From CAVPFA01 sp963703655 (GTDB taxonomy: Bacteria; Actinomycetota; Acidimicrobiia; Acidimicrobiales; Bog-793), in contig CAVPFA010000003.1 in NCBI GenBank assembly GCA_963703655.1, forward strand, positions 434,001 through 498,000: a stretch of 64,000 bases of DNA. The letters are read 5' to 3'. The notes under the pieces were generated by a model. That model was not told the DNA's origin, ran no database searches, and saw only the letters and a program-made list of their open reading frames with translations. The position numbers were made by a program, and so were the translations under genes. Shown in pieces: positions 1 to 8,494 of this stretch. How positions within the stretch are numbered: the first letter of the stretch is position 1; each line of letters opens with the position of its first letter.

Positions 1-17
1 GTCGCTCAGGGACACAA

Positions 18-55
18 AAGAGAGACGCCCGGCCTTCTGACCGGGCGTCTCTCTT
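18..55 (-). terminator. Intrinsic terminator of the small membrane-protein gene
   Basis: A 15-base perfect stem (18-32 with 41-55) encloses an 8-base loop. Read on the minus strand the stem is GC-rich and is followed by a short T tract (CTTTTG). It begins 15 bases past the stop codon of the gene at 71-685, so it most likely ends that transcript. Confidence 0.8.
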
Positions 56-70
56 GATGTACTGCGAGGG

Positions 71-685
71 TCACACAGCGACGGGCTGTGGCGTGATCCT
101 CTCGTGGCGGATTGTGGCACCGAGCTCGGCGGTCGCAGGACTCCTGCGGTAGTGAAGCAGTCCGAACCCGACGAGGACCAGCATCAACCCTGCGAGGATG
201 AACGACGCAAACGCAGCGTCTGCGGCAATCTGGCCCATCTGACCGAATCCGTACGCCTCAAGGAGCAGGCCCCGCAACGTCGTTCCCTTGAAGATCGTTG
301 CGACTTCACCCGCAATCGCCGTGTTCGTCGGGTTTGCCAGCGCAGCCGCACTCGCCTTCGCGTACACGCCGCCGTACGGCATCTCGGAAAGGTGTACCGC
401 GATGAAGTCATTGGCGTAGACCCCCGCTTGCGCGCCAGTTGTCAGCTGCTGGCCCGCGTACTGGGACACGGACGGGATCATGCTTGGCGTGATCTCAGTT
501 CCGGCCTTGGCATGCGCAAAGGCAGCCGCTGGAGGAAAATAGATCTGTTGGGCCGCAAGTTGGTTGTGCACGTTCGAGCTGATGTAGCTGGTACCCCAAG
601 TGAGAAGGGCCCCGGCGACGATCAGCACCACCAGGACCACTAGTCCCCCTGCACTGAGCAGCATGTCGAATGTCTTCCTCTTCAT
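71..685 (-). CDS. Small two-helix membrane protein, unknown function
   Basis: The product is about 204 aa. It has a hydrophobic helix near residues 8-30 (LLSAGGLVVLVVLIVAG), a long extracytoplasmic Ala/Thr/Gly-rich middle, and a second helix near residues 160-182 followed by a basic HYRRS tail, so both ends face the cytoplasm. I chose the ATG at 685 because a GGAG lies 6 bases upstream of it; an upstream ATG (739) and TTG (757) would add up to 24 residues without a comparable ribosome binding site. No catalytic motif is visible and I do not recognise a named family. It is a single-gene unit with its own terminator, and repeated AATAGGG motifs lie about 100 bases upstream, which suggests control together with the nearby DevR-type regulator. 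Confidence 0.75.
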   Translation of the reverse strand: MKRKTFDMLLSAGGLVVLVVLIVAGALLTWGTSYISSNVHNQLAAQQIYFPPAAAFAHAKAGTEITPSMIPSVSQYAGQQLTTGAQAGVYANDFIAVHLSEMPYGGVYAKASAAALANPTNTAIAGEVATIFKGTTLRGLLLEAYGFGQMGQIAADAAFASFILAGLMLVLVGFGLLHYRRSPATAELGATIRHERITPQPVAV

Positions 686-780
686 CTTTTTCTCCAATCC
701 TTTTGTTAATGAGTTGTCGACCTGAGCCAGCTGCTTCATGCAGTGCTCACGTCTCAATGTACGGAAATCTCTTGTTGCCG

Positions 781-808
781 AATAGGGGAAAAGGTCACAT
801 CAATAGGG
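781..808. promoter_or_regulatory. Direct repeat of AATAGGG, 21-base spacing
   Basis: AATAGGG occurs at 781-787 and again at 802-808, 21 bases apart (about two helical turns), roughly 100 bases upstream of the membrane-protein gene at 71-685. The same heptamer forms both arms of the palindrome at 2129-2152, next to the response-regulator gene. The spacing and repetition suggest protein-binding half-sites. Function is inferred. Confidence 0.4.
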
Positions 809-866
809 AACCTGACTCGCTCGACAACTACTGGTATTCGCTTCGTTCTCCGCCAGAACAGAAACC

Positions 867-894
867 CGCCCACGATCAACCGTGATCGTGGGCG
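867..894 (-). terminator. Terminator downstream of the alcohol dehydrogenase
   Basis: A 12-base perfect stem (867-878 with 883-894) closes a 4-base loop. On the minus strand it is followed by a moderately T-rich stretch (GGGTTTCTGTT). It lies 67 bases after the stop of the dehydrogenase gene at 962-2008. Confidence 0.65.
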
Positions 895-961
895 AGTTCC
901 ATGTGATTCGTTTTCTTGGCAAGGATCGTGCGGCTCCATCGAGCGCGATCCTGTCGACGAG

Positions 962-2008
962 TCAGTTGTTCGGCGTCAGCACAACCTTCAGCGCTCCGGT
1001 GTCACGGGCGTCACGGAAGGTGTCGTAGGCCTCCATGAACTGATCGAGCGAGAAGTGATGCGTCACAAAGCGCTTCGCATCGAGCTGACCGGAGGTCACG
1101 AGCTTCAGCAACGTTGGCGTCGAGTACGTATCGACAAGCCCGGTCGTGATCGTCACGTCCTTCGTCCACAGCTCCTCGAGATGAAGCGTCGCCGGCTCGC
1201 CGTGGACCCCGATGTTCGCGACATGACCTCCGGGGCGAACGAGTTTCGCGGCGAGCTCGAACGTCGCGGGTACACCGACCGCCTCGATTGCGACATCGAC
1301 GCCGAGCCCACCCGTGATCGAGGCAATCGCAACCACAGGGTCCTCGGCCCCGTTGTTGATCGTGATGTCCGCTCCGAACTGCTTGGCCGCCTCGAGGCGA
1401 CTGTCCGCAAGATCGATCGCCACCACGTGACCCGGGCTGTAAAGGCGGGCACCGGTGATCGCCGAGAGCCCGACCGGACCTGCACCGACGACGGCAACGA
1501 CGTCACCGGGCTGGACCGTACCGTTCAGCACGCCCACCTCGTACGCCGTCGGCAGGATGTCGGCGAGCATGAGGATCTCCTCGTCGGATGCTCCTGAGGG
1601 GACCGGGTACGTCGAGGTATCGGCGAAGGGAACTCGCACGAACTCGGCCTGGGTGCCATCGATCTTGTGACCGAGAATCCACCCGCCACCGCCGAGGCAC
1701 TGCCCATAACGACCCTCGCGACAGAAGCGGCAGGCACCGCACGCGGTTATGCACGAGACAAGAACCCGATCACCGGGGCGGACGTTCTTCACGCCCGATC
1801 CGACTTCATCGACGGTCCCGACGGCCTCATGGCCGAGAATCCGACCATTCGTGACCTCCGGGACGTCGCCCTTCCAGATGTGGAGGTCCGTTCCGCAGAT
1901 GGTCACCGAGTCGACCCGTACGATCGCGTCCGTATCGGCGGCGATCGTCGGCTTGGCCACCTCTTCCCAGGCGATGGCGCCTGGCCCATGATAGACGACT
2001 GCCTTCAT
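962..2008 (-). CDS. Zinc-dependent medium-chain alcohol dehydrogenase
   Basis: The protein (348 aa, typical family length) is a cytosolic NAD(P)-linked alcohol/aldehyde oxidoreductase. It shows the catalytic-zinc ligands in ICGTDLH (Cys about 38) and GHE (about 59-61), four clustered cysteines for a structural zinc near residues 87-105 (CGACRFC plus a later Cys), and a GAGPVG nucleotide-binding loop near residue 176. A strong GGAG ribosome site (GAGGAGAAGGAAGC) precedes the ATG. The gene is divergent from the response regulator at 2220 and shares a 211-base intergenic region holding palindromes. Its sequence resembles isopropanol/2,3-butanediol-type dehydrogenases, but the substrate cannot be read from the sequence. 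Confidence 0.9.
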   Translation of the reverse strand: MKAVVYHGPGAIAWEEVAKPTIAADTDAIVRVDSVTICGTDLHIWKGDVPEVTNGRILGHEAVGTVDEVGSGVKNVRPGDRVLVSCITACGACRFCREGRYGQCLGGGGWILGHKIDGTQAEFVRVPFADTSTYPVPSGASDEEILMLADILPTAYEVGVLNGTVQPGDVVAVVGAGPVGLSAITGARLYSPGHVVAIDLADSRLEAAKQFGADITINNGAEDPVVAIASITGGLGVDVAIEAVGVPATFELAAKLVRPGGHVANIGVHGEPATLHLEELWTKDVTITTGLVDTYSTPTLLKLVTSGQLDAKRFVTHHFSLDQFMEAYDTFRDARDTGALKVVLTPNN

Positions 2009-2128
2009 GCTTCCTTCTCCTCACTCGAGTTCGTTTACCCAACGTAAGCACCGCGTCCTATTCCACCTAGAGGCAAAGGTCCCGATTTCCAACCCTGCCT
2101 GAGGGAGTCGGGCTAACCCGACGATCAG

Positions 2129-2152
2129 CAATAGGGTCCTTTGGCCCTATTG
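2129..2152. promoter_or_regulatory. DosR-like palindrome between ADH and response regulator
   Basis: CAATAGGGTC and GGCCCTATTG form 10-base arms (one G-T pair) around a 4-base centre. The core has the form GGG-N8-CCC, the same spacing as the actinobacterial DosR (DevR) box. It sits 68 bases upstream of the DevR-type gene and 121 bases upstream of the dehydrogenase start. A second, smaller palindrome (GTCGGG-CTAA-CCCGAC) lies at 2107-2122. Binding is inferred, not shown. Confidence 0.5.
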
Positions 2153-2219
2153 GCCTCCTAACGTTTACGATCACGATGGCCGGAATGTCGATGTTGCGAC
2201 TTCGCGGAGGTGGTGGCAG

Positions 2220-2876
2220 ATGACTCGCGTCTTCCTGCTCGATGACCATGAGGTCGTCCGACGCGGGGTCCGTGAGCTACTCGAGTCCGAGGACGATCTC
2301 GAGGTGGTCGGCGAGGCATCGAATGCGGCCGAGGCGCTGACTCGGATTCCCATCACGCACCCCGACGTCGCGATCCTCGACGTTCGCCTTCCAGACGGCG
2401 ACGGCGTCGAGGTATGCCGCGAGATCCGATCGGTGAATCCCCAGGTTGCATGCCTGATGCTCACCTCCTTCGCCGACGACGAGGCACTACTCGGAGCGGT
2501 CATCGCCGGCGCCTCGGGGTACGTGCTCAAGCAGATCCGTGGGAGTGATCTCGTCGGATCGGTCCGTCGCGTCGCGAGCGGCGAATCGCTTCTTGACCCG
2601 CACCTCGTCGCACTCGCGAAGGCACGGCTCGGTCGCGTCGAAGAGGACGAGCGGCTTGGACGCCTCTCACCTCAGGAGCGCCGGATCCTCGATCTCATCG
2701 CGGAGGGCAAGACCAACCGCGAGATCGCCGGAGCTCTCTACCTCGCGGAGAAGACGGTCAAGAACTACGTCTCGAACCTGCTCGTCAAACTCGGGATGAA
2801 ACGTCGCACGGAAGCAGCCGTCTTCGCCGTGCGGGCCGGACAGCACGAACACCAATCCTTCGCCGGGCCGGACTAG
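2220..2876 (+). CDS. devR: DevR/NarL-family response regulator
   Basis: The product (218 aa) is a cytosolic DNA-binding response regulator. Its receiver domain (1-120) has the acidic pair DD at 8-9, the phospho-acceptor Asp54 (ILDVRLPDG) and a Lys in GYVLKQ. A LuxR-type helix-turn-helix follows (about 148-205) with LSPQERRILDLIAEG and AEKTVKNYVSNLL. The C-terminal block, including LGMKRRTEAAVFA, closely resembles DevR/DosR of mycobacteria. A GGAGG lies 12 bases before the ATG. The gene ends 9 bases from the convergent flavin-binding gene, and a DevS-type kinase lies just beyond. The palindrome upstream (2129-2152) suggests autoregulation. Confidence 0.9.
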   Translation: MTRVFLLDDHEVVRRGVRELLESEDDLEVVGEASNAAEALTRIPITHPDVAILDVRLPDGDGVEVCREIRSVNPQVACLMLTSFADDEALLGAVIAGASGYVLKQIRGSDLVGSVRRVASGESLLDPHLVALAKARLGRVEEDERLGRLSPQERRILDLIAEGKTNREIAGALYLAEKTVKNYVSNLLVKLGMKRRTEAAVFAVRAGQHEHQSFAGPD

Positions 2877-2885
2877 GACGAACGC

Positions 2886-3374
2886 TCAAGCGAACCGCAC
2901 GTATCGCCAACCGGTGAGGAGCGTCGTGGGAACGACGATATACCGATCCGCTCGCTCGCCGAGCGGCCAGGCGTCCCCCCAACGCAAACGAGCCGCTTCG
3001 AGCTCGCGTGGATCGCTCGCCTCTTCTGCCACACCCCTCACAAGCACACTCCAGCCAAATGATCCGACGTCGTCGAAGCCATCGACCTCGAACGCGACGA
3101 CGGAACCGACGCTCGCTCGATGGAGCACGCCTTCCCCGGCGGCACGCAACCACACCGAATCGTCGAGCGCGAGGTAATTCACCGGCAAAATTACCGGAAG
3201 GGCCTGGACGGAGATTGCCAGATGTCCCACTCGCGCCGCAGGCAGATAGGCAAGGCATTCTTGACGCGAGAGCGAACGGTCGGTTGCGGAGAGTTTGGTG
3301 TCCTGTGCAGTCGATGTGTCGTCGAGATCGACCACGACGTCGTTCACTCCCGGTGTAGCCATGGGATCCAGCAT
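2886..3374 (-). CDS. Pyridoxamine 5'-phosphate oxidase-fold protein
   Basis: The product (about 162 aa; the ATG at 3362 would give 158) matches the small split-barrel flavin/F420-binding family. Its core runs from about residue 33 (SRQECLAYLPAARVGHLAIS) through VILPVNYLALDDSVWLRAA and VVAFEVDGFD to a C-terminal RYIVVPTTLLTGWRYVRF. Such proteins are frequent members of DosR regulons in actinobacteria. It lies between the DevR-type regulator and DevS-type kinase genes, convergent with the former. A GGG-N8-CCC element lies about 25 bases upstream of the start. The bound cofactor and substrate cannot be told. Confidence 0.85.
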   Translation of the reverse strand: MLDPMATPGVNDVVVDLDDTSTAQDTKLSATDRSLSRQECLAYLPAARVGHLAISVQALPVILPVNYLALDDSVWLRAAGEGVLHRASVGSVVAFEVDGFDDVGSFGWSVLVRGVAEEASDPRELEAARLRWGDAWPLGERADRYIVVPTTLLTGWRYVRFA

Positions 3375-3398
3375 GAGCGCGTCGCTACGGCTGAACTA

Positions 3399-3412
3399 GG
3401 GCCGATCGACCC
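3399..3412. promoter_or_regulatory. GGG-N8-CCC element upstream of the flavin-binding gene
   Basis: A 14-base imperfect palindrome with GGG and CCC separated by 8 bases (centre CCGATCGA) lies 25 bases before the start of the gene at 2886-3374. It has the same core spacing as the element at 2134-2147. This is weak evidence by itself; the recurrence within one DevR/DevS neighbourhood makes it worth recording. Confidence 0.35.
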
Positions 3413-3462
3413 GAATCGTGTGCTCGACGTGGAAAGTCGTTACGACTCAGGTATGCGGTCTT

Positions 3463-5028
3463 TCAGACTGAAGCGGAGTTCTGGTGGGAGACGTTCGACG
3501 ACAGCGGGACGCGCCACTCCACGATGGTCCCGTTCGGCTCGCGGCGGCAGGCGTTGAACGTCCCACCGAGATTGGAGGCCCTTGTCGACATATTCCGCAG
3601 CCCGCTTCCCGCCGTGGGGCCTTCGGTGATGCCGATACCGTCGTCGGCAATCGAAAGCGCGAGCCATCCGTCGTCGACGGCGACCACGGCTTCTACCGTC
3701 GTCGCGTGCGCATGGCGCGCGATGTTCGAGAGACCCTCACCGAAGACTTGAAGAAGGTGAGTCGTCACCGCTTCTGAAACCGCAAGGTCGATCGGGCCGT
3801 GAAACGCGACCCGCGGTACGAACCCGAGCTCTTCGCGGTACTTGTCGGCGAGTCGCAGCATCTCGTCTCGCACGCCGGTCGCGGCCTCGGTGCGCAACGG
3901 AAGGCGGAAGATCGTGTTTCGGATCTCCTTGATGACGTCGTCAAGGCTGTCGACTGCCGCGTCGATCCGATCACCGGGCGGACCCGAGACTGCGGCCCGT
4001 GTCGCCTGCAGCGACATGCCGAGCGCGAATAGTTGCTGGATGACCGTGTCGTGGAGGTCCCGCGCGATCCGCTCGTCCTCGGCAACAATCCCGAGTCGGT
4101 CAACCTCCGCACGCACCTTACTGATCTCGATCGCAGCCGCGGTCGAGCTCGCAAACACCTCGGCGAAGGCGACGTCCAGTGTCTCGTAGGACGGCTGTCC
4201 GTTGACACGCCCAAGAACAAGGGTGCCGAGTCGCCTCTCTTCAGCGACGAGCGGCACATAGAGCCCAGGGCCGAGCCCGAGTGTGATCACCTCGCCAGGA
4301 ACGTTCGCCGCCGTCGCGAGGTCTTCGATCACCTCGGATGTACCGGTGCGCATCACCTCAGCGGATCGGCTCGTCTCAGCCGAGAGCGCGACACCGAGCA
4401 GCACCTCGGTACCCGGACCGTCGACCGATGTGATCTCAAGATCGCCCGAGGACGACGGCGTAACGATCCAGACCGCATCAGAGCGGCTGAGCAGACGCGC
4501 CTGTTGTGCGACGACCGGGAGAATCTCTCGCACACCGGCGCCGCGGAGGAGTCGCTGCGTGATCTCGTTCACGGAGTGCAAACGATCAATAGCTTGCTTC
4601 CGTCCGCGAGCATCCCGAACGAACGCCGCCGCGTACCGTTTGCCGTGTACTTCCACGGGTGTCAGGCTGACGTCGACGGCAAACTGCTCGCCGTCGCGGT
4701 ACTGACCGGCTAGCTCCAAGCCGACGCCCATCTGGCGGGCGTAGGGCGCGGCGAAGAACCGCTCGACATGTCCCCGGTGCCGTTCCCGAACTCCCGTAGG
4801 GACGAGGGTGTCGATCGGCTCGCCTACGAGCTCGTCGGGGTAGCAGCCGAACAGGGGGGTCACCGCCGGGCTGGCAAGCACGATCGTTCCCGTCTCGTCG
4901 ATCACGACGACCGCGTCGGGGCTGGCGGAGAAGATCGCCCCGAGCAGCTGTCCGGGCTCAGGATCAGGCGCGATGCTCAAGGCGAGATCCCAGGCGTTGC
5001 ACCTCACCAGGCTACCGGAGCGCCCCAA
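3463..5028 (-). CDS. devS: DevS-like PAS-GAF sensor histidine kinase
   Basis: This 521-aa kinase is the likely partner of the DevR-type regulator. Domains in order: PAS (about 25-140; IFSASPDAVVVIDETG), GAF (about 155-310), HisKA_3 dimerisation/phosphotransfer (about 320-385; RIARDLHDTVIQQLF, with the phospho-accepting His in RDLHDT), and an HATPase_c domain (about 420-515; N-box FGEGLSNIARHA, G-box ADDGIGI). No transmembrane helix is evident, so it should be cytosolic. Mycobacterial DevS has two GAF domains; this one has a PAS plus one GAF, so its signal (oxygen, redox, or another ligand) may differ and heme binding is not established. Confidence 0.88.
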   Translation of the reverse strand: MGRSGSLVRCNAWDLALSIAPDPEPGQLLGAIFSASPDAVVVIDETGTIVLASPAVTPLFGCYPDELVGEPIDTLVPTGVRERHRGHVERFFAAPYARQMGVGLELAGQYRDGEQFAVDVSLTPVEVHGKRYAAAFVRDARGRKQAIDRLHSVNEITQRLLRGAGVREILPVVAQQARLLSRSDAVWIVTPSSSGDLEITSVDGPGTEVLLGVALSAETSRSAEVMRTGTSEVIEDLATAANVPGEVITLGLGPGLYVPLVAEERRLGTLVLGRVNGQPSYETLDVAFAEVFASSTAAAIEISKVRAEVDRLGIVAEDERIARDLHDTVIQQLFALGMSLQATRAAVSGPPGDRIDAAVDSLDDVIKEIRNTIFRLPLRTEAATGVRDEMLRLADKYREELGFVPRVAFHGPIDLAVSEAVTTHLLQVFGEGLSNIARHAHATTVEAVVAVDDGWLALSIADDGIGITEGPTAGSGLRNMSTRASNLGGTFNACRREPNGTIVEWRVPLSSNVSHQNSASV

Positions 5029-5190
5029 TCGTCATCGCGGCGTAGAGCGATCAAGACTCCTCGTCAGGCTACCCCTGTCCGGCGTGACCGAAGGCGTGTC
5101 TCCTACGAGCTTTCCTCGAGGACTGCGTCGTCGGTCCCTGCCGTAGGAGCCCAAATGGCGGCTCGAAGGCGCTGGCTAGGCGCCCGATCT

Positions 5191-6633
5191 CTAGTTCAGT
5201 GAATCAGTACCGAGACCGCTGCTCTCCAGCAGTCGCATGATTCTGAGCACGGATCGCTCATGCCAGAATCGTCCAACAACCTGCACACCGACCGGTAATC
5301 CTCGGTCACTCGAGTTCAACGGTTGTGCCACCGCCGAGTCCAGGGCGCGAGCACGAACACCAGCGCTCACTGTTACTACGCCAGCCGGCAAACCCAACAG
5401 ATTAAACAGCGCCGCGTATGCTTGTCCGGCCATTTCGCTGCTGGCACCATGCTCGAACGCGAGCCCGGAGTCAGGGGGACACAGGAGGATGTCCACGCCG
5501 CTCGCATCGAGCTTTCTCAAACAGTCTCGTGCGTAACGTGTCCGTTCGGCCAAAAGTCTCCAGTACTGATGCACTCCCAGCCTGGCTCCTGATGTTTCCG
5601 CCAAGGCTCGCTCGACGCGCCTGTCAAGCTGACTCGACTTCGCAAGATCCTTAAGATTATCGCCACCATCTGCAACAAATATCTGATTGAACAGATGCAT
5701 ACAGCCAGCCAGATCGGGGGGATCCACTTCCCGAATCCTGCAGCCAGCCTGGTCGAGTTGAACCAAGGAGTCCTCTAGGGCTCTGAGTACGGGCTCCGCG
5801 ACGGGATAGCCTGGACAGGAGCGGAAAAAGCCGATGCGTGGTCGCTTTGGCTCGAACCGCGCTGGAACATTCGGGACCAATCTGCCTCGGGCACCCTCGT
5901 CCCAACCATCTCGGCGTGCGGCCAGCATCCCGAGCATCATGCCGAGATCGTCGACGCTCCTGGCCATCGGGCACGGCTGGTTCACAACTGCCTCCTGGCC
6001 TGCAAAAATCACGTCGTCGAGGCTTCCTGTCGTTGAAAGCAGCCCGGATGTTGGCTTCAAGGCATGAATTCCGCAGAAGTGGGCTGGCGAACGAGAACTC
6101 CCTCCACTATCTGTGCCCATCCCCATGGGAGACCCCCCACTGGCGATGATTGCGCCCTCTCCCCCGCTGCTTCCGCCAGTTGCGCGAGAAAGATCCCAGG
6201 GGTTGTTAGTGCGCCCATGAACCGGATTGTCTGCTTCGTTGAACCAAAGAAACTGCGAAACGTTCGTTTTCGCGATGACGATGGCTCCAGCAGATCGAAG
6301 GCACCGTACCACCGTCGCATCATCCGATGCCACCCTCGCGAGCGACTCCACGCCAGCACATTCGTGCGTGCCCGCTACGGAGAGCGTTTCCTTGACCGTC
6401 ATTGGCACGCCTAGCAGCTTCGCGTCCGGCGCTCGGCTGGCCAACTCGCGATCGGCCGAGCCGGCTTCGTCGAGAGCCTCGTCGAACCGTTCGACTACGA
6501 CGGCGTTCAGCATTGTATTGACCAGGCCAATGCGGTCAATAAAGGCACCAACTACCTCGACTGAAGAGACTTCTCCGCTCCGAATGAGCGCTGCCAGTTC
6601 AGTAGCGCTCTTCCAAATCAGGTCATTCTGCAT
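5191..6633 (-). CDS. Amidase signature-family hydrolase
   Basis: The enzyme (480 aa) hydrolyses a C-N amide bond with a Ser-cisSer-Lys triad: Lys near residue 81 (PMTVKETLS), then GGSSGGEGA and the Gly/Ser-rich GTDSGGSSRSP block holding the two serines. Residue length is normal for the family. I chose the ATG at 6633 because the longer reading to 6702 overlaps the ATPase gene deeply; this start overlaps it by 11 bases. It is the last gene of a leftward operon with a peptide-type ABC importer, so the likely substrate is an imported amide or short peptide. No signal peptide is seen, consistent with a cytosolic site. Confidence 0.88.
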   Translation of the reverse strand: MQNDLIWKSATELAALIRSGEVSSVEVVGAFIDRIGLVNTMLNAVVVERFDEALDEAGSADRELASRAPDAKLLGVPMTVKETLSVAGTHECAGVESLARVASDDATVVRCLRSAGAIVIAKTNVSQFLWFNEADNPVHGRTNNPWDLSRATGGSSGGEGAIIASGGSPMGMGTDSGGSSRSPAHFCGIHALKPTSGLLSTTGSLDDVIFAGQEAVVNQPCPMARSVDDLGMMLGMLAARRDGWDEGARGRLVPNVPARFEPKRPRIGFFRSCPGYPVAEPVLRALEDSLVQLDQAGCRIREVDPPDLAGCMHLFNQIFVADGGDNLKDLAKSSQLDRRVERALAETSGARLGVHQYWRLLAERTRYARDCLRKLDASGVDILLCPPDSGLAFEHGASSEMAGQAYAALFNLLGLPAGVVTVSAGVRARALDSAVAQPLNSSDRGLPVGVQVVGRFWHERSVLRIMRLLESSGLGTDSLN

Positions 6634-8494
6634 TCTTCGGCCGTACCTGTCGATCTCGCCGTGCCCACACCCCGCCTGAATTACCATTCGAGCTGGCTTC
6701 AAGCTCCGGTGATATCATCGACTCGAGAAGGCGCACAGTGTATGGGTCCCGCGGAGCCATGAACAATTGCTGAGTGTCAGCGATCTCTCGTACGAGCCCC
6801 TCCCTCAAGACGATAATTTTGTCGGCCATCATCCGAACCACAGAGAGGTCATGGGTCACGAATATCACCGCTGCGCCAGTTTCCTTCGAATGGTCCCGTA
6901 TCAAATTCATTATGGTTGCCTGAACCGACACGTCCAGAGCTGAGACAACCTCATCACAAAGCAATAGGGAAGGTCGAGCAGCGAAGGCCCTCGCCAAAGC
7001 CACACGTTGTTTTTCACCTCCGCTCAGCTGATGCGGAAAGCGATTCATGAGGCGACTCGAGAGATGGACTTGCTCCAACAAGGAGGTGCACCGATCTGCC
7101 CGCTGAGATCGGGACAGTCCGGGCTCATATAGTCGAAGCGGGGCATCCAGGAGATTGCGGACCGTCTGGCGCGGATTGAGCGAACGATCCGGGTTTTGAA
7201 AGACAAGCTGAATGGCCTGCTTGTCTTTCAGGCTGCGGTCCCGGGCTCGCGAGCTCAGCGACGCTCCTCGCCACCGAATCTCGCCCGTGACAGGTGGTTG
7301 AAGGCCAACGATCGCGCGAAGAAGTGTGGACTTGCCGCTGCCGCTCTCACCAACAACGCCAAGGGTCTCTCCCTCTGCAAGACGGAACGAGACTTGCGAG
7401 AGAGCGATTAGTTCATGCGATCGAACGCGATAACGGCAGGTTACGTCCAGCGTCTCAAGTAGCGGCGCATCTGTCTTGGCCCCAGCGAAGGTGAGCACTT
7501 CGCCCCGCGCATCTTCGGAGTCCAAGTCAATTTCGCGAGCACGAATGCAGCGAACATCGTGACCAGGTGAGATTGCCGTCAACGGGATTGGTCCGCGCGT
7601 GCACTCTGGACGCGAGTAGTCACAGCGAGGTGCGAATGAACATCTGGTCTCTATGGCGATCTCTGGGGGTCGTCCTTGAATGCCCACCACCATCCGAACA
7701 TCGCTCAGTGTTGGCACTGCGGCTCGCAGTGCTGCTGCATACGGGTGCCGAGGGAACTGAAAGACCTCGCTGGCTTCACCACTCTCGACTACTCGTCCTG
7801 CGTACATGATCACGAGGTGATCAGCCAAGGATTTTGTCTCGAGCACGTCGTGGCTGATATACACGACTCCGACGTTCCGCCGCGTAAGTAGCTTTTCCAG
7901 AACGCCGAACACCTCTTGCCGAAGGTTCGCGTCGATGCCCGTGGTCGGCTCGTCCAGAACAAGCACCTGCGGCTCGCACAGCATCGAGAGGGCGAGCGCG
8001 ATCCGCTGCTGTTGCCCGCCACTGAACTCGAATGGATAGCGAGAGAGGTTCTCGGACGAGGCATCGATTCCAACTTCCTCAAGCAAGTCTGAGATTCGAG
8101 CACTCCGCCCGCGTCGATCGTATGAGGTGTGAAGTTCCAGAAGCTCCTCGAGCTGAGCCCGTACTCGTCGTGACGGATTAAGCGCCGACGAGACCTCTTG
8201 TGGAACGTATGCCAACTTCGCTCCCCAATACCGCCGCAAGTCGGACCGCCTGAGCTTGAGCAGATCGGTCCCCGCAAAGACCACTTCACCACCGAGAACT
8301 ACGGTTCCCGCTCCCCGCCAACCGACGAGGGTCCGAGCCAGCGTGCTCTTGCCACATCCGGACTCACCTACTAGGCCGACGATCTCCCCGGCTCGAACTC
8401 GGAGCGTGACGTCAACGACCGCAGGATGTGTACTGCCGGCCGGGTCCCGGTAGCCAACCGTAAGGTCCCTGGCTTCTAAGAGAGAGTCCTTCAC
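6623..8494 (-). CDS. Fused double ATPase of an oligopeptide-type ABC importer
   Basis: The 623-aa protein contains two complete nucleotide-binding domains, equivalent to DppD and DppF joined. The first (about 1-320) has Walker A GESGCGKST, signature SGGQQQRIAL and Walker B LVLDEP, followed by the Cys-containing C-terminal oligopeptide-type extension (RCSFAPRCDYSRPEC). The second (about 345-600) has GESGSGKST, SGGEKQRVALARA and LLLCDEVVSALD. It powers uptake through the two permeases encoded immediately upstream. It abuts the permease stop directly and overlaps the amidase start, implying translational coupling. Confidence 0.92.
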   Translation of the reverse strand: MKDSLLEARDLTVGYRDPAGSTHPAVVDVTLRVRAGEIVGLVGESGCGKSTLARTLVGWRGAGTVVLGGEVVFAGTDLLKLRRSDLRRYWGAKLAYVPQEVSSALNPSRRVRAQLEELLELHTSYDRRGRSARISDLLEEVGIDASSENLSRYPFEFSGGQQQRIALALSMLCEPQVLVLDEPTTGIDANLRQEVFGVLEKLLTRRNVGVVYISHDVLETKSLADHLVIMYAGRVVESGEASEVFQFPRHPYAAALRAAVPTLSDVRMVVGIQGRPPEIAIETRCSFAPRCDYSRPECTRGPIPLTAISPGHDVRCIRAREIDLDSEDARGEVLTFAGAKTDAPLLETLDVTCRYRVRSHELIALSQVSFRLAEGETLGVVGESGSGKSTLLRAIVGLQPPVTGEIRWRGASLSSRARDRSLKDKQAIQLVFQNPDRSLNPRQTVRNLLDAPLRLYEPGLSRSQRADRCTSLLEQVHLSSRLMNRFPHQLSGGEKQRVALARAFAARPSLLLCDEVVSALDVSVQATIMNLIRDHSKETGAAVIFVTHDLSVVRMMADKIIVLREGLVREIADTQQLFMAPRDPYTVRLLESMISPELEASSNGNSGGVWARRDRQVRPKNAE

